Positions 37,429 to 49,375 of a stretch of 64,000 bases of DNA are shown piece by piece. The translations under genes and the position numbers were made by a program. The stretch is from Amyloporia xantha (Eukaryota > Basidiomycota > Agaricomycetes > Polyporales > Adustoporiaceae): contig JAYKKR010000010.1 of assembly GCA_036971615.1 (NCBI GenBank), positions 496,001-560,000 of the forward strand. The letters are read 5' to 3'. Within the stretch, counting starts at the first letter, position 1; each line of letters starts with the position of its first letter. The notes under the pieces were generated by a model. It was given only the letters and a program-made list of their open reading frames with translations. It did not search any database and had not been told where the DNA came from.

Positions 37429-40400
37429 ATGCTCGAATCGTCGATTGCATTTGCGTTCCTGTCTCGAACATTGACTCCTTTCATCCGCTACAGCTCATAT
37501 AATCGCAAGGCTGCACGCTCTATCTTCTACATGAAACCAGCAGAGGATGCTCAGCCCAATGAGGTCCGCCTTGCCCGCAAGGGAGTCGTGAGTGTCCCGA
37601 CCATTCGACCCTCTCGTCCCCCAAACTTTAGAGGAGCTCCAAGAGGAGTTACAAGAGGCAGAGGTCTAGAGGTCTCTTCGCACAGTAAACCCTACGGTAG
37701 AGGTGGCATAGAGCTACCGAGAACTCCAGGCTTCTCTGCAGGAGCGAGGCCCCCGGACCTACCTCGAGCCGAACGGTCCCATAGCTTTCATCAAGTCCCG
37801 AAACGACCATCGTCTGGACGGGATCTTGGAGGACCCTTTAAAAGGCCGCGAGTCCTCCCTCCTGGTTCTGAGGTGATACAAGATAGTAAGGAGCTCGCCG
37901 GACCTGGTCCCTCTAGCAAGTCGAAGCAGAAAGCGGCTGCAGACATCGTCGCCGTAATGAAAGATCTTCCCGAGACTTGTCAGAAAGGAGCTCCTCAATC
38001 CAAGAAGTGCAGAAGAGGGTGGGTTTGTCAACAAGTCAAGGTCCTGGAGAATGAGAGAGGTCTTGAGGTGATTGGACATTCATTCCACGCTCAGGGGTCA
38101 TGTGTCCGCTTCGAATGCAGACCTCGTATGTCTCTCCAATGGAAACTTCCTCCGCCTTCAGTTTCTAGTCGCAACGCTATATCCCACGGCGATAGTACGA
38201 ACGAAATTCTCCAACAGTCCGCCACCGTTGATGATCAAAGTTGCAGCGATTATTCCGCTGTGGAGGATCGACTTGACGAGAAACATGACTTTTTAGTCCC
38301 ACCCGGACGGGATGTCAACACTTCGGTAGGATAGATCTCCGAATATTCCTATTTGCTGAGATTTGATAATTCGTCTAGGCCGAGCATAATTTAACGTCTC
38401 CGAATAAAGTGGCAGGTGGATTTTGCTGATGGATTTATGTCTGACATGGCACTTATGTACAAGTCTCCAGACACTTCAAGCAATAGTACGATGCATCCTC
38501 TTCCGGGTAACCTCGGACCGATGTTCGCTGCGAGACGCCATGAAAGGCCCCATCGCCTAGGCTTGCAGATGGATGTCCCTCCATTCTCACTCAATAGCAA
38601 ATCTGAGAGGCGCTATCCACGTCTCCCAAAATCGCCTTCGGATGCCGTTAGTGACACTTCTTCCGCAGGGAATGGAAATAACACGCAACCAAAGATCAAC
38701 GGGCCCTCTGGAAGGTCTCCCAAGCCAATAAACGCTATCGATGAAGTTCATCATTCCTCGAGTCAGCCTTCCACCGTGCGGAACGAACCCGCAGGTCTCC
38801 ATCATCGTGCCTTCAGTTCCGGCACCCTGATCATTTGGCCCTCTGACTACCATTCATCTACTTCATTCTCTACCGAATCGACAGCGACAGTGTCATGCGA
38901 GGCAATTGATGGTCCATCGATTATGGCTTCAACTTTGCCTTTGCAGCACGAGCGTACCGCTGGTCCCTCTGTATTTAATACAGATGCGTCTGGGACGATA
39001 TCGCACGCAATGAATTCTATAGAGAACGATGTGACGGTAATGGCACCTTGCAGCCGTACCGCACGCTCTATTCTATTGGATACAAGTGGCTCTGAAGGCG
39101 TTTCAGGTCAAAACACAGGCGAGATGGAACAGTCCGCAGAAGAGCTATTGCGTGCGACTCAGTCCAGCGACTATACTCGTGGGGCTCAACCTTCTCATAC
39201 ACTTGTCGGGTTCTCAAGAGATCACCGTGATAAACCTCGGCGCCTGCTCGTCTCACCAACTCTCGGCGTGCTTAGTGTCACAATGCGAGGGTCTATCAAT
39301 CGTACGGAGCGCCTTGGACCGAGGTATATGGTCACTTTCCTCATGTTTCTTTCGTCTTTCTGACTCGTCCCCAGACGAGGACACGTTCTAAGACCAGGAA
39401 GCGAAGCTTCTAGACAGTCTGTAGATGACGCATGTCTTCTCCATTCGCCTAATGGCAGCTTTTTATTGCTGGGCCATGCGAGAGATACGCATGAGATCTC
39501 ATTGATCAGGACACAAAGAGACAAAGCAAGTTATGTCGTATTGCGAACCTTTTTCGGTTGATCAACCCGTCTTGCAGGTGACGGATATTGGTGTGTTTGA
39601 CCGGCCTACACAAGGGGAGAAGAAAGGCGGAATAAGTGCAGTCTGTTCCATGTTGCAGCCACTCATGTTCGCTACGGGCGGATATGACCACCGGGTCCAT
39701 CTGTGGGACGCTACTAAGGATGTATCACGGCCTTCTCCAACCCTTCTCTCCATCAAACATACGTCCTTAGTGCAGTCCCTCCTCCCGATCCGAGATACGA
39801 GCCACAAGCTTGTGTCTGCTGGGGCCGACTGCAGCGTGCATCTCTGGGATCTGTCGTCAGAACGTGTCGTAAATACCGTCAAGACTTCGAATTCTGTGTA
39901 TCATGTTCATGAGGCGTCGTCGCCCTTTTGCACGCTGCTGGAGGTGAGCTACCACGTTCTCAAAGCGTTTCGCCCGACCTTCTGATCGCGCGGCGGCTTA
40001 GGTCGCCCACAGAGAATTGCAATTTGAGATCCGTGACCACCGCCTGGTACCTGAGAAGCCTGTGCTGAGGTTTGGGTACCACACGCCTAAGGTACATGGG
40101 CGGTACATCAAAGGCGAGGCTTATTCGATTTCTCGAACACATTTGTACGCTAACAGAGTTGCACTTAAATAGGCGACATGAGTTTTAGTACGTTCGCCTG
40201 CGGGGACAAAGATGGTTCCGTGCGGTTGTGGGATCTGCGCCACACTGCATCATTTAATATCGTGCGGCGTTTTCATCTCCGTCCATTGATGAGCATCTGA
40301 CCCAGAAAATTGTATAGCTTTCATGCTTACCTGGTCGACGGTTGACACAAGTACTTTTTGACGATCGCAATCTTATAGCCTGTTCCGAAGACCACGAACT

Positions 40401-40431
40401 TGCGTTTTTGCAGCATGGAATTGGGACATAG
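37429..40431 (+). CDS. WD40-repeat protein with long disordered N-terminus (member B of pair)
   Basis: Second large WD40 protein, divergent from member A. The best start is ATG at 37429 (MLESSIAF); the open frame upstream begins with GTG. The N-terminal exon is Arg/Pro/Ser-rich, then ENERGLEVIGHSFHAQG and VRFECRP, matching RGLARIG..IIFDW in member A. A long Ser/Thr-rich region (38460-39290) follows. The WD part starts after an intron at RGHVLRPGSEASRQSVDDAC and has MFATGGYDHRVHLWDATKD, KLVSAGADCSVHLWDLSSE, TLLEVAHRELQFEIRDHR, LRFGYHTPKVHGRYIKGD, FACGDKDGSVRLWDLRHT and LFDDRNLIACSEDHELAF, ending at 40431. One intron (40114-40172) appears to use a GC donor. The junction near 39535-39578 is uncertain. 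Function unknown. Confidence 0.78.
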
Positions 40432-40658
40432 TGATAGACAGGGCCAAGACTGCTCCCGCTGATGTTGCTGTGTAAATTATGTATAAACTAAGTTCCGACC
40501 AGCACCCACTAGTATATACTCGATATAATTCTATACGTCGGTATCTCAATATGAATCTGAGCGTTGAGCAAATAGGTATGCTTGGATGGAAGTTGCCGTG
40601 AGGGTTCCGATGACGTCTGGGAGTTCAGCGCCTCAGTCCGACCGCCCTCTCATGCACC

Positions 40659-41185
40659 ATGGACAGAGCTACTCGCAAACAGGATCTCGACCACGCGTAT
40701 GAGCTGCAGGCCAAAGCAGCTGTAGCCGGTGCTGCACGCTCTACCGCACTTGGTCTTGGGCTTGCCGTTGTCGGCCACTACACCTGGCCAGTTTTTCGGT
40801 CAGTAGCACCTCCTGGCCACCCCTGATTATGGGACGGTGCATTTACAACGTGCATTTCCCTCCCAGGCGACAGACCCTCCCATTCAAGGGGTTCTTGGTA
40901 TCAGTGTGTTCGTCAATGTTTCTCTGAGCATCCAGCGTACTCTCATCGTAGCCGTTCTGTCCGCAAGTCACCATCTTCGGGCTCGTCATAGGTGCAGAGA
41001 ACGCACTGCTGTCCCACGAAGCCGACCGACGACAGACCGAATCCGCGTTACGCAAGGAGGCTCGAATAGACCTCGCACGGCGAGGGCTGGTGGCAACAGA
41101 GACAGAGATCGCGAAGTGGAAAGCAGAGCAGGTTGCGGCTGCACAACAGCCGCAGTCCGACGCCAGGACAACGTCGCATCCGTAA
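40659..41185 (+). CDS. Small membrane protein resembling the Rcf2 N-terminal half
   Basis: Protein of 134 residues in three exons (40659-40798, 40867-40897, 40952-41185). It begins MDRATRKQDLDHAYELQAKA, followed by VAGAARSTALGLGLAVVGHY, a Gly/Ala-rich membrane helix, then FRRQTLPFKGFL, a second hydrophobic segment VTIFGLVIGAENALLSHEAD, and a charged C-terminal helix (RRQTESALRKEARIDLARRG, WKAEQ). This two-helix layout with AEN/HEAD after helix 2 resembles the N-terminal half of yeast respiratory supercomplex factor Rcf2, so a mitochondrial inner-membrane location is plausible. The HIG1 domain itself is not visible. The gene model is good; the functional assignment is tentative. Confidence 0.7.
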
Positions 41186-41390
41186 TTTGGATCGGTGTAT
41201 ATTGTATAGATGCAGTACGTGACAGATGGTTCATCTATGTACGAATTGTACCAAGCTATATGACGTGAAACAGGATAGCAGAAAGCGCGATGAGTCCGTG
41301 TTCAGGTTCAATACGTGATTAATGGCTGCAAGAGAATGCACGATCATGAATAAATACTGCATTGTTGTTACCGATCCTCTCCCCGGTGCA

Positions 41391-44242
41391 TCAACACCCC
41401 TTCTCAGCTATCGGTAAGAAGCCTCCGTAGGGTTGTTGGCTGACAGAAGGTGACATGTACTGCTGCTGTGCGTTGGCTTGTGCTGGTGGCCTCGGCGGTG
41501 GACCAGGGTGGAATGTCTGACTATGACTGCTCGACGGGAACGATGAAATTGGTTCGTAATGGGCATTAGGTGGCATGTTCGGGGGAGGTGGAGGCGGTGG
41601 GAGAGCCTGGTACGCTGACTGAGGCTGGTTGGAATAGCCCAGCGTGGGTGGCGGCGGAAGGCTTGGCCGTCTCGAAACCGTCTGTGGTGGCGGAGGAAGA
41701 GAAGGTGAGCTTTGAGCTGGAGGCTGCTGATACTGTACCATTGGTAGTAAAGCAGGAGAGCTCTGCGTCGGAGGTTGCTGGTAATGTGAAGACGAAGGAA
41801 GCCCAGGCGACCTTTGTACCGGAGGTTGATGATACTGTGGAGGAGGAAGAGCAGGCGAGCTATTCTGAACAGGACCTTGCTGATACTGCGACGAAGACGG
41901 CGGAAGAGACTGTGAAGGGCTAGGTCCAAGAGACTGACCATTCGGTGGATACGGCGCCGGCGACACACTTGGGCGAGGCAAGGGCGGAGGCGGAGGAATA
42001 GAGTTGTAGACGTTGCTATTCGAATCGCCGGTGCTCAAGGAATTATAAGAACCAGACTGTCCAGACTGGGGATTATATGGCCCGGTCGGGCCTCCTGTGG
42101 CATGAGTGTATAAGCTGGACTGCTGACTACCTGCAGGATTATACGACCCAGACGGCGCTCTAATAGGTTGGTTTATAGAGGCGTTGTATGCGGATGGCGG
42201 AGCTCCCTGGGAAGGAGGGGTATACTGACCTGGCTGCCCCGCCAGCGGTGGGCTGAACGTCCCTGACGGACCACGCGAGGGAGGGTTGTACATTCCCGGA
42301 GGGCCGCCTGGCGGAGGCACCGGTAGTGAGGATTGGCGCCGAACTTGCCGCGTGGGCTGAGGTAGCGGACGAGAGCCTGAAGGCTGTCCAGAGGGTGGGC
42401 TGTCGCTGAGCGGCGGAGGGGGTGGGATATATTCATGCGATGGTGGCGGCGTCGACTCATACGAAGAATACTGCTCCGGAGGAGCGGAATGAGATGGCGG
42501 AGGAATAGACGACGGGGGCATCGGTGCATATGAATGCTGAGGTGCCTGAGGATATGTGGGAGCCGACACCGACGGAGGGGGTGGAGGCTGTTGAGGCAGA
42601 CTAGATGGAGGAGCATATTGCTGATAAGAATACACGGATGGCTGCTGGGGTGGCTGGGGGAGGGATTGATGATACGACGTGGAGGACGGAGGAGGTCCTG
42701 AGTTGATGAACCCTGACGGCGCAACGGCCGACTGAGGCACGTTCGTGAAACTTGAGGATGGGACGGGTGAGTGAGATAGAGGCGGGCCAAATCCTGTGGG
42801 TACTGGTGTGAGTGCCGGTGGTGGAGCAAACCCACCCTGTTGGGAAGGGTAGGAGGACAAGGGAACAAAGCCGGAAGGCGCAGGTGTTGGCATGGGCATG
42901 AACCCAGAAGAAGCAGTGGGGATGCTATGCCTGGGACCAGCGTGCCTTACAGGCGCTTGGTAGCCAGTTTCGTAAGGTGGTTGGTAGGCGTCGTGGTTCA
43001 ACGACATTGTGCTCTGCTGATACGACATTGTACTAGAAGTTCCAGTGGATTGGACAGGAACGTCTGAGGTGTATGAGTATGGTGGTCCTCCTTCGGAGTA
43101 TGTGCTGTGATGAACTCCATGTGCAGGCTGGAGGGCCAGTGCTTGGGAGTCCGGATAGCCAATGGATGAGGCAGGACGAGGCACGTATCCGCTATGCCGT
43201 GGCTGGGGAAGATGTCAGCTTCAGTCAAATAGTGAATCAATATCGGCAACGGCTCACAGGAAAACTTTGTCTCCTGTTCCCGGTGCTTGTCATGCTCATC
43301 TCAGCAAAGTCGTTCGCCATCGTGTCCACTACCGAATGACGAGACCGTGAAGTTTGGTACGGTGGGACGTACAGATCAAGCTGCGCGAGGGAGTTGGATG
43401 CTCTTAACGACGGTGGAATGTTGTCCGGACGCAACTCCTCTCTCATATCGCCGGTGGATGGAAAACGTGCAATGGCATGTTGTCCGTTGAACCCGTTGTA
43501 TGAAGATGACTCTCCTGCAGGTACGAACGAGCCAGGGCCACCATACTGCTTTTGCGCCTTGGGCTTGGACGTGGATTTTTTCACAGGTTCTGGTTCCTAA
43601 GCCGCAGTAATAACTCAACATGCAGTTCGTATAGATATGGAACGCGACGAACGTTCGACCAGAATGTCAGCTCCAGGTAGACCTCGCCACAATACTTGTC
43701 TTTGTTCATCAGCGTGAACCACTCTATGACTTGAGATCAGAAACATTCACGTGTCTATGACCACGTAGAACTCACCATCAGTTTCACCCTTCGTCAATAC
43801 CTCAGTCAAGTCCACCTTGGTCTCGCCTATGAGGTCTGGCTCGCGAGGATCATCCGCATAGCATGCAACGTCCATGGATCGACCACCCTTAATGCTCGGC
43901 GGACCCTTTCCGTTGCTTTTAGGCGGTGGAGGAGGGGGAGTTCCATCTCCATGAACAATACGTGTAGACTCGTCGTCCGGATCCTCGAACAGTGTGAAAC
44001 GAACCTCCTCATCCCATTCCGGGTGCTGACCACCGCGTCGAATTGCTTTTGTCCTCCTCTTTTCGCCATTCAATGTGACTGTGCAGTAAGGATCCTGTTT
44101 GCCTATGTGTCTTTTATTGGGTAAATTCCTCTGTCCAAGAACGAGCGTCAGGGCTGTGTAAGACGCGTCTGAGTTGAGCCGCACATACCGCTTTCAGGAT
44201 CACAACGATGAGGGTGCCGATGTCGCGCGAAGTAGTCACCAT
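41391..44242 (-). CDS. C2-domain protein with long Pro-rich tail (Inn1/Fic1-like)
   Basis: N-terminal C2 domain followed by about 700 residues of low-complexity Pro/Ser/Gln/Tyr-rich sequence. This is the architecture of fungal cytokinesis proteins Inn1/Fic1, which bind SH3 proteins at the division ring. The start is ATG at 44242 (MVTTSRDIGTLIVVILKA, exon 44189-44242). The C2 part continues RNLPNKRHIGKQDPYCTVTL, KAIRRGGQHPEWDEEVRFTL, CYADDPREPDLIGETKVDL, EWFTLMNKDKYCGEVYLEL. Aspartates expected for calcium binding are partly conserved. The tail contains AEMSMTSTGNRRQ and many PPxP-type motifs, plus four tandem 17-residue YQQPPxQSSP repeats (41682-41885). One donor (GTTCGT) is weak. The C2 assignment is firm; a cytokinesis role is inferred from architecture. 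Confidence 0.85.
41682..41885 (-). repeat. Four tandem 51-bp coding repeats
   Basis: Within the Pro-rich tail, four consecutive 17-codon units begin with Tyr and share the pattern Y-Q/H-Q-P/G-P-x-Q-x-S-P-x-L. Units are diverged, so this is an old in-frame minisatellite. Each unit carries a PxxP-type core that could bind SH3 domains. Confidence 0.75.
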
Positions 44243-46234
44243 CGAGGAGAGGGTTATGTGTAGCTTGGAGGTTCACTGAGGGATGGTTGAAAAGCAAGGA
44301 TCGTGGTTGATTGGCGATGGCAGGGGGTTAATGTTACATATAAACGCGGGGCAGGGCGCCTGTAATTCCTGATCGCAGTGGCGAACACTGCGCGCGTCCG
44401 AATCAGGAGCTGTGTCTGCCAAGTCACTGGTTGCATCGCCTGCTATTGGCTGGTGCTTGTCCCATCCAACTCCTTTTTACTTCAATCGGTCTATTGACTC
44501 CTCCAAACAGGTTCTATTATTCACGGCCATGATATTACTTATCCGATGCCTTCCCATGCCGGGTAAAATACCGCGCTATTCCACTCAGATTCCACGGGAC
44601 CAACGATCCTGGATGGATGGTATCTTCACAGCAATTGACGATTGTCCGCTATCAAGAGCTGCCATCAACGAACAACTTCATACATTGCTTTGTCACTGAC
44701 ACGACCGACTTATTACAGGACTCTAAGGTTTTTGGGAACTTTGGTGGACAGCTGCACCCAAATAATTCTATCTTACCTATCTTGCCGACCACATCAGGAT
44801 CACGGCGAGTATCCTCTATCCAGGCTTAGTCGTCGTTTCTGTATCTTCTGCGAAATGCAGGACATTCGCCACAGGTATCCGGATCGTGTTGGGTGAATCC
44901 TCAGTCCGGCGTTCAATGTGAGGAAAACACATCCATAAATACCAGGATTCTGGCCTGCAACGGCGATATAGGAACCGCGAAAGCGAGGAAGAGATCACGA
45001 AGTATGGGTTCCCAATACTCACATGTCTATCGAGAACATTTGAACGACTTCTTGCTCAATACCATCTTCCGATTTCGGACTTCCTCTTTAGGCGGTATGC
45101 GGTATGTCGTCTGCTAGACCTGAGGTAAAATGCTAATCCCGGACAGCTATGCCTGTTCGTCTACTTATCTGCAAAACCGTTGTCATAATCGCGCCGTCTA
45201 ACACCAAGTTGACATGGGTAGTGCTCCCATCTCCGCTCCAAGTAACTATCCTCCGCTGATCAGCAATTCGCACTGCCGGATCATGACATGAGCTGCCAGG
45301 TGGAATTCTTTCCGCGATCGACAAACAGGCCAGTCAATCATAGGGAACGATGCCGAAGATGGCATGGATGTATTACAGACATTTATTATATTTGCTCGTA
45401 AGGAAGGTGTCTATCAAATACTCAATCTTTAGACAGTAAGATATTAGTGAGATTCATCAGTGGCCTACACTTCCTGTGCCACAATGTACGCAAGTCCGCG
45501 GCATTTTTGAGTGTATGCTGTACTAGAATGTGTCTTACAGTACCACAGGTGCGCAGTACTACAGCAGCAGCACTAATGATACTGTGCCGAAACTTCACAG
45601 AGGTCGACTATGGTCGACTGTTGACATCCTTGTCCACCGTTTCTTTTGCACTTGACAACGTCATGGAGACTTAGAAGATGTCTTGAAGACACAGTCTCTC
45701 TGGTGGTAGACTTCCGCATCCTGCCCCCTTCTCCTTGCGTTTGAATCCCTATTCTTGCTCAGGACTCTTAGATCGTACCCTTACACCATCTCCGTCTCTG
45801 CACGGTCAGGCTCAAGAGGGATGTCTGTAACCGAGCCCCTGACTCGCATCAAGACCACCGTCAAGCTCACTGCTCTGGGGTCGGCATCGGCATACCTTGC
45901 TGGTCAGGGCATGCCATAGCTAGACAGCGGAAGATAGTACTCTCAACCTCAGGCTGATAAGAGGCTAATAAGTACGGTCCTTTCGACAGCCTACTTTAGC
46001 TGCGAGGCCCGGGGCCGAAGTCACACATATATGCCAGAATTATCGCTCACATCTATAGTTGAGTGTGACCTCTCACAGTGAACAAATAGTCCCTCTCAGG
46101 AATATCAGCAACGTACAATTTTACGGCTTCATCTGTGGGCAGAATATTGCCTAAGAGGTCTATGTTCGCAGACACGAGATTCGGAAATCAACACAAATGT
46201 TTGATTGGTTCAGAATACTATTAGCTGATTGTTC
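44243..46234. other. 2-kb region without a supported gene
   Basis: Upstream of the C2 gene and downstream of the GH125 stop. Frames are short and carry no recognisable domain. The region should include the C2 gene promoter and the GH125 3' UTR. No repeat or transposon was recognised. Confidence 0.5.
44334..44345 (-). promoter_or_regulatory. TATA-like element upstream of the C2 protein gene
   Basis: On the minus strand GTTTATATGTAA lies about 95-100 bases upstream of the ATG at 44242. This is a match by sequence and spacing only. Confidence 0.35.
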
Positions 46235-48690
46235 TACTTTCCGGGAGAGTAAGGCTGATCATCAACAAATATCAAATGTGGTTTTCGACTCGCTAAATCA
46301 AGCATCATTTCGGCGAAGTAGCTGTTCGCCCATGCAAACCAGGGCCGTGTGTATGAACCATCGTAAATGTCAATAGACTCATGTATCAAGCCTAGACCTT
46401 TGGTGTTCTACGCCATGTTAGCATTCAAAGTAGATGTGTCCTCTGTACTAGAGAGCGTGGCTCACGTTTGCAATCATATATAAATAGTCCATGATTTCTT
46501 CATCATTATCGGTGCCATAGATAGCCGATACCAGGGCCATAGGCCTACAACGAGGTTAGCAGAGTTCGAATAAATATAACATCATTCACTGGCACTTGCC
46601 AAGGGTTCCAAGCATCTTCATGCGGACCTCTACCGATGACGGTAGTTAGCTAGTCGCCTACGGATGAAGAGTGTACCACATACCCAATACCACTGAAGTT
46701 CTGACCGACAACATAATACGGATTGGCTCTTGACAAGAGCACTTTGCGTGTCGCAATATATGCCGGATGGGTTATATTCAAAAAGCCAAGGTACGGCAGG
46801 GACAAGAGAGACTGAGCAATTTCTCATAAGATAGCCGAACATATCGGGAGATTGCATGACAGTTCATACCGGAACATTAGCGTCATCCATCACATATCGG
46901 CTTCCAAGACCTACAAGAGTCGCTCGCAATTAGCAAGTAGAAATACGCACAAAAGCACTGAACCGTCACATACCATTAGTCTCATAGGCGAAGATGTTGT
47001 TCACCAACTATCAGGTATGTTGAACACTCAGTACGATGTGCCGTCAGGCATTGCGGGGGTGCCTGACCGTAGTATCCCAAATAGCACTCTCAATGACACC
47101 GCTGTAGTGCCGCGCAAGGGCACTGATATTGCTCGCTTGTCCGGCGGAATCAAGAACATCTGCCAAGTAGTTGAGCTCAACGACCAGCATCGCATTGGCA
47201 GGTGTCAAGAAGGCTATAACGCAGCTAAGTAAGACCACTTAGACGCTATGGCGCGATATAGAGACAAACCGAAGGTGCTCAAATCGTCCGAGGGCCGGTG
47301 TGAAGTGCCAACCAGCCCCGTATAGGCTTTCGGCTCGCCATTTCCGCCGTTATTCACTGCGCCTGGAAGAGACCCCGCTTCACCTGTCCAGTTATAATAT
47401 GATACTAGATTCCAATCCTCGTCGAATGTCGCCTGGGATTGCTCATAGATGACTGTGAAAATCTGTGATATGGCAGAGTACCCTTGAATGCATGCACCCC
47501 TTCAGTTTGAATCTCGCCCGGCTGGTCAGGGCGGACGTACACTCGTCATTCATGAAAGATGAGTCTCTGGTTGCCTGGTAATACGACCTCGAGAGCTTCA
47601 TAAACGAGCATAACGAGTCAAGCTCCCACTATCAGTGTTGGATCAGGGCCGTGGCAGTCTCTGGATACAGAGAAACAAACCTTGCACTCATAGACAGTTT
47701 GATTATCAACTGGTCTAAACAGGAATCACGTCGAGACTATGCGTAACAGTCAGATGTAGTGTTACTCACGGATTGACCAGGACGTCTATGGCCCAGTCAT
47801 TCACGGTGGGACTGAGCCCGCTTTCTGGCGGGGGCTGAAATGCACTGCAGTACGGATACTGCGACACATATCGGGCTTCGTTGTTGATGATCGCTTTGAC
47901 GAGGGTGGCAAGCTCGGGATCAAGCGATAGAAGAGAATGGTATTGTGCGAGCTACACACAAATATCAGCAAGGGGCTGGAACCTTGAATTAGGTTACCTA
48001 CTTGATTCCCAGTGTCTCTCAGCCACTGTGCTCTGCGCACCAGTCAGATCAGGATGTATTCTGGGTTATACGACATACGTGATATCCTGTTCAGCATTCG
48101 ATTCAGCAATCTATATCAATTCCGTTCATCAACTGACTCACGCCGGTTATAACAAACGCAATGTTTTCAGTCTAAAAGGCGCTCAGAACTAAAACTGCTA
48201 TGAGCGAAGGCACGACATACAGCGTTGAAATACTTGATTGTAGTGTCTGTATAACATTATCCTGGTTTATTTTTCTTCAGATGCTACCATCAACATACCG
48301 AGAGTGTTTGGGAACGTGTTCTCAAATAGACGGGCAAGGTCTGGATCCTTCAAACGCGATGTCATGTTACTGATTACTTCCTGATAATTTCCATTGACTT
48401 CGTTCTGTTGGCACATGTGCAGATTTCGTATCTTACCTCCACGCTAGAGCTATTGAACGTACGACATGCGGGTATTGGCCTCATGTAAGGCAATGCTAAA
48501 GGTCCCGTAGACGGGTCCCCTTGCGCAGTCTGAGTATATCGTCCGGAAAGTATGACAGGTCAGTTGTTTCGGAATTGAATTTGGACAGAAATACCTGCGA
48601 ATAGGTGGTATAATCTGGGCACTGTGCCGCACCCATGGCAGCGCCAAGAGCGACCGTTGCGCTCACCGCAGACACACTACCAAACTTCAT
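46235..48690 (-). CDS. GH125 exo-alpha-1,6-mannosidase-type enzyme (Mug157-like)
   Basis: Glycoside hydrolase family 125 (DUF1237/Mug157-like); characterised members are metal-independent exo-alpha-1,6-mannosidases. The start is ATG at 48690; [20 protein letters not shown] is a signal peptide. In order: [50 protein letters not shown], then AFVITG + DIT + [10 protein letters not shown], the active-site hallmark, where DIT is encoded by an 8-base exon (48079-48086). Next are [119 protein letters not shown] and [19 protein letters not shown]. There are at least 17 exons; one intron has a GC donor (46599). Likely secreted or lumenal. Confidence 0.93.
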
Positions 48691-49375
48691 CCTGAGTGCA
48701 CGACAAGCCGATGTCACAAGTTCAGCACCAAGCCAAAGACTTCTCTGGGTATCCTCGGTCGCGTCGAGGACATAAGACCAAGAGCTTCCCCACGCGGAGA
48801 CGCGATCTTTTATGAACTCTGGGAGATACACACCGCCTCGCTTCAGCACCCAGTACCCCGAGCTCGGACCGGCTGAAGAGTACCCATCGTTATCATGCTA
48901 GCGTTCACGAGGACATGCTGTGTGTATGGAGACCTTCGAAGAACGAACACACGGCCCCTGCTGACCAGCGACGCATTCACTCGGGATCAGAACTCTGCAA
49001 AACGCATCTTCGCGGTCACGTGCACAAACTTCCCCCGGTAAGGCATGTGCCCATCCAAGAAAGGCAGGCGTTCAAGAACGGCTGCTGTATCACGAGGCGA
49101 CTGAATAGCGTATCCCAGGAGGCGAGAATACATAGTAGATAACACTAATTAGTACAGAGTATCTGACGACTCCAGAAATAAGTAGCAAAGAGAATTGAAA
49201 CGAGAGCACGGCGCTATATGACTCGATGCAGCAACTCAAATCGCAAACCAACGCGTGATATTATCGTACAAGACACCGGTATTAGCTGCCAAAGGAGGTA
49301 CGACCAACCGTCAGCCTCCAATTTTATTGCTGATAGGAGGAAATTGACGTACGAAAACAAGAAAGGAACGACAAA
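48691..49375. other. GH125 promoter region
   Basis: About 690 bases between the GH125 start and the stop of the next minus-strand gene. Open frames here have no domain. No TATA box is obvious. Confidence 0.5.

Noticed and set aside
41570..41923. Plus-strand acidic open frame inside the C2 protein gene
   Set aside because: It is the antisense of the tandem Pro/Gln/Ser repeats, which automatically gives a Glu/Val/Ala-rich frame; it has no independent support.
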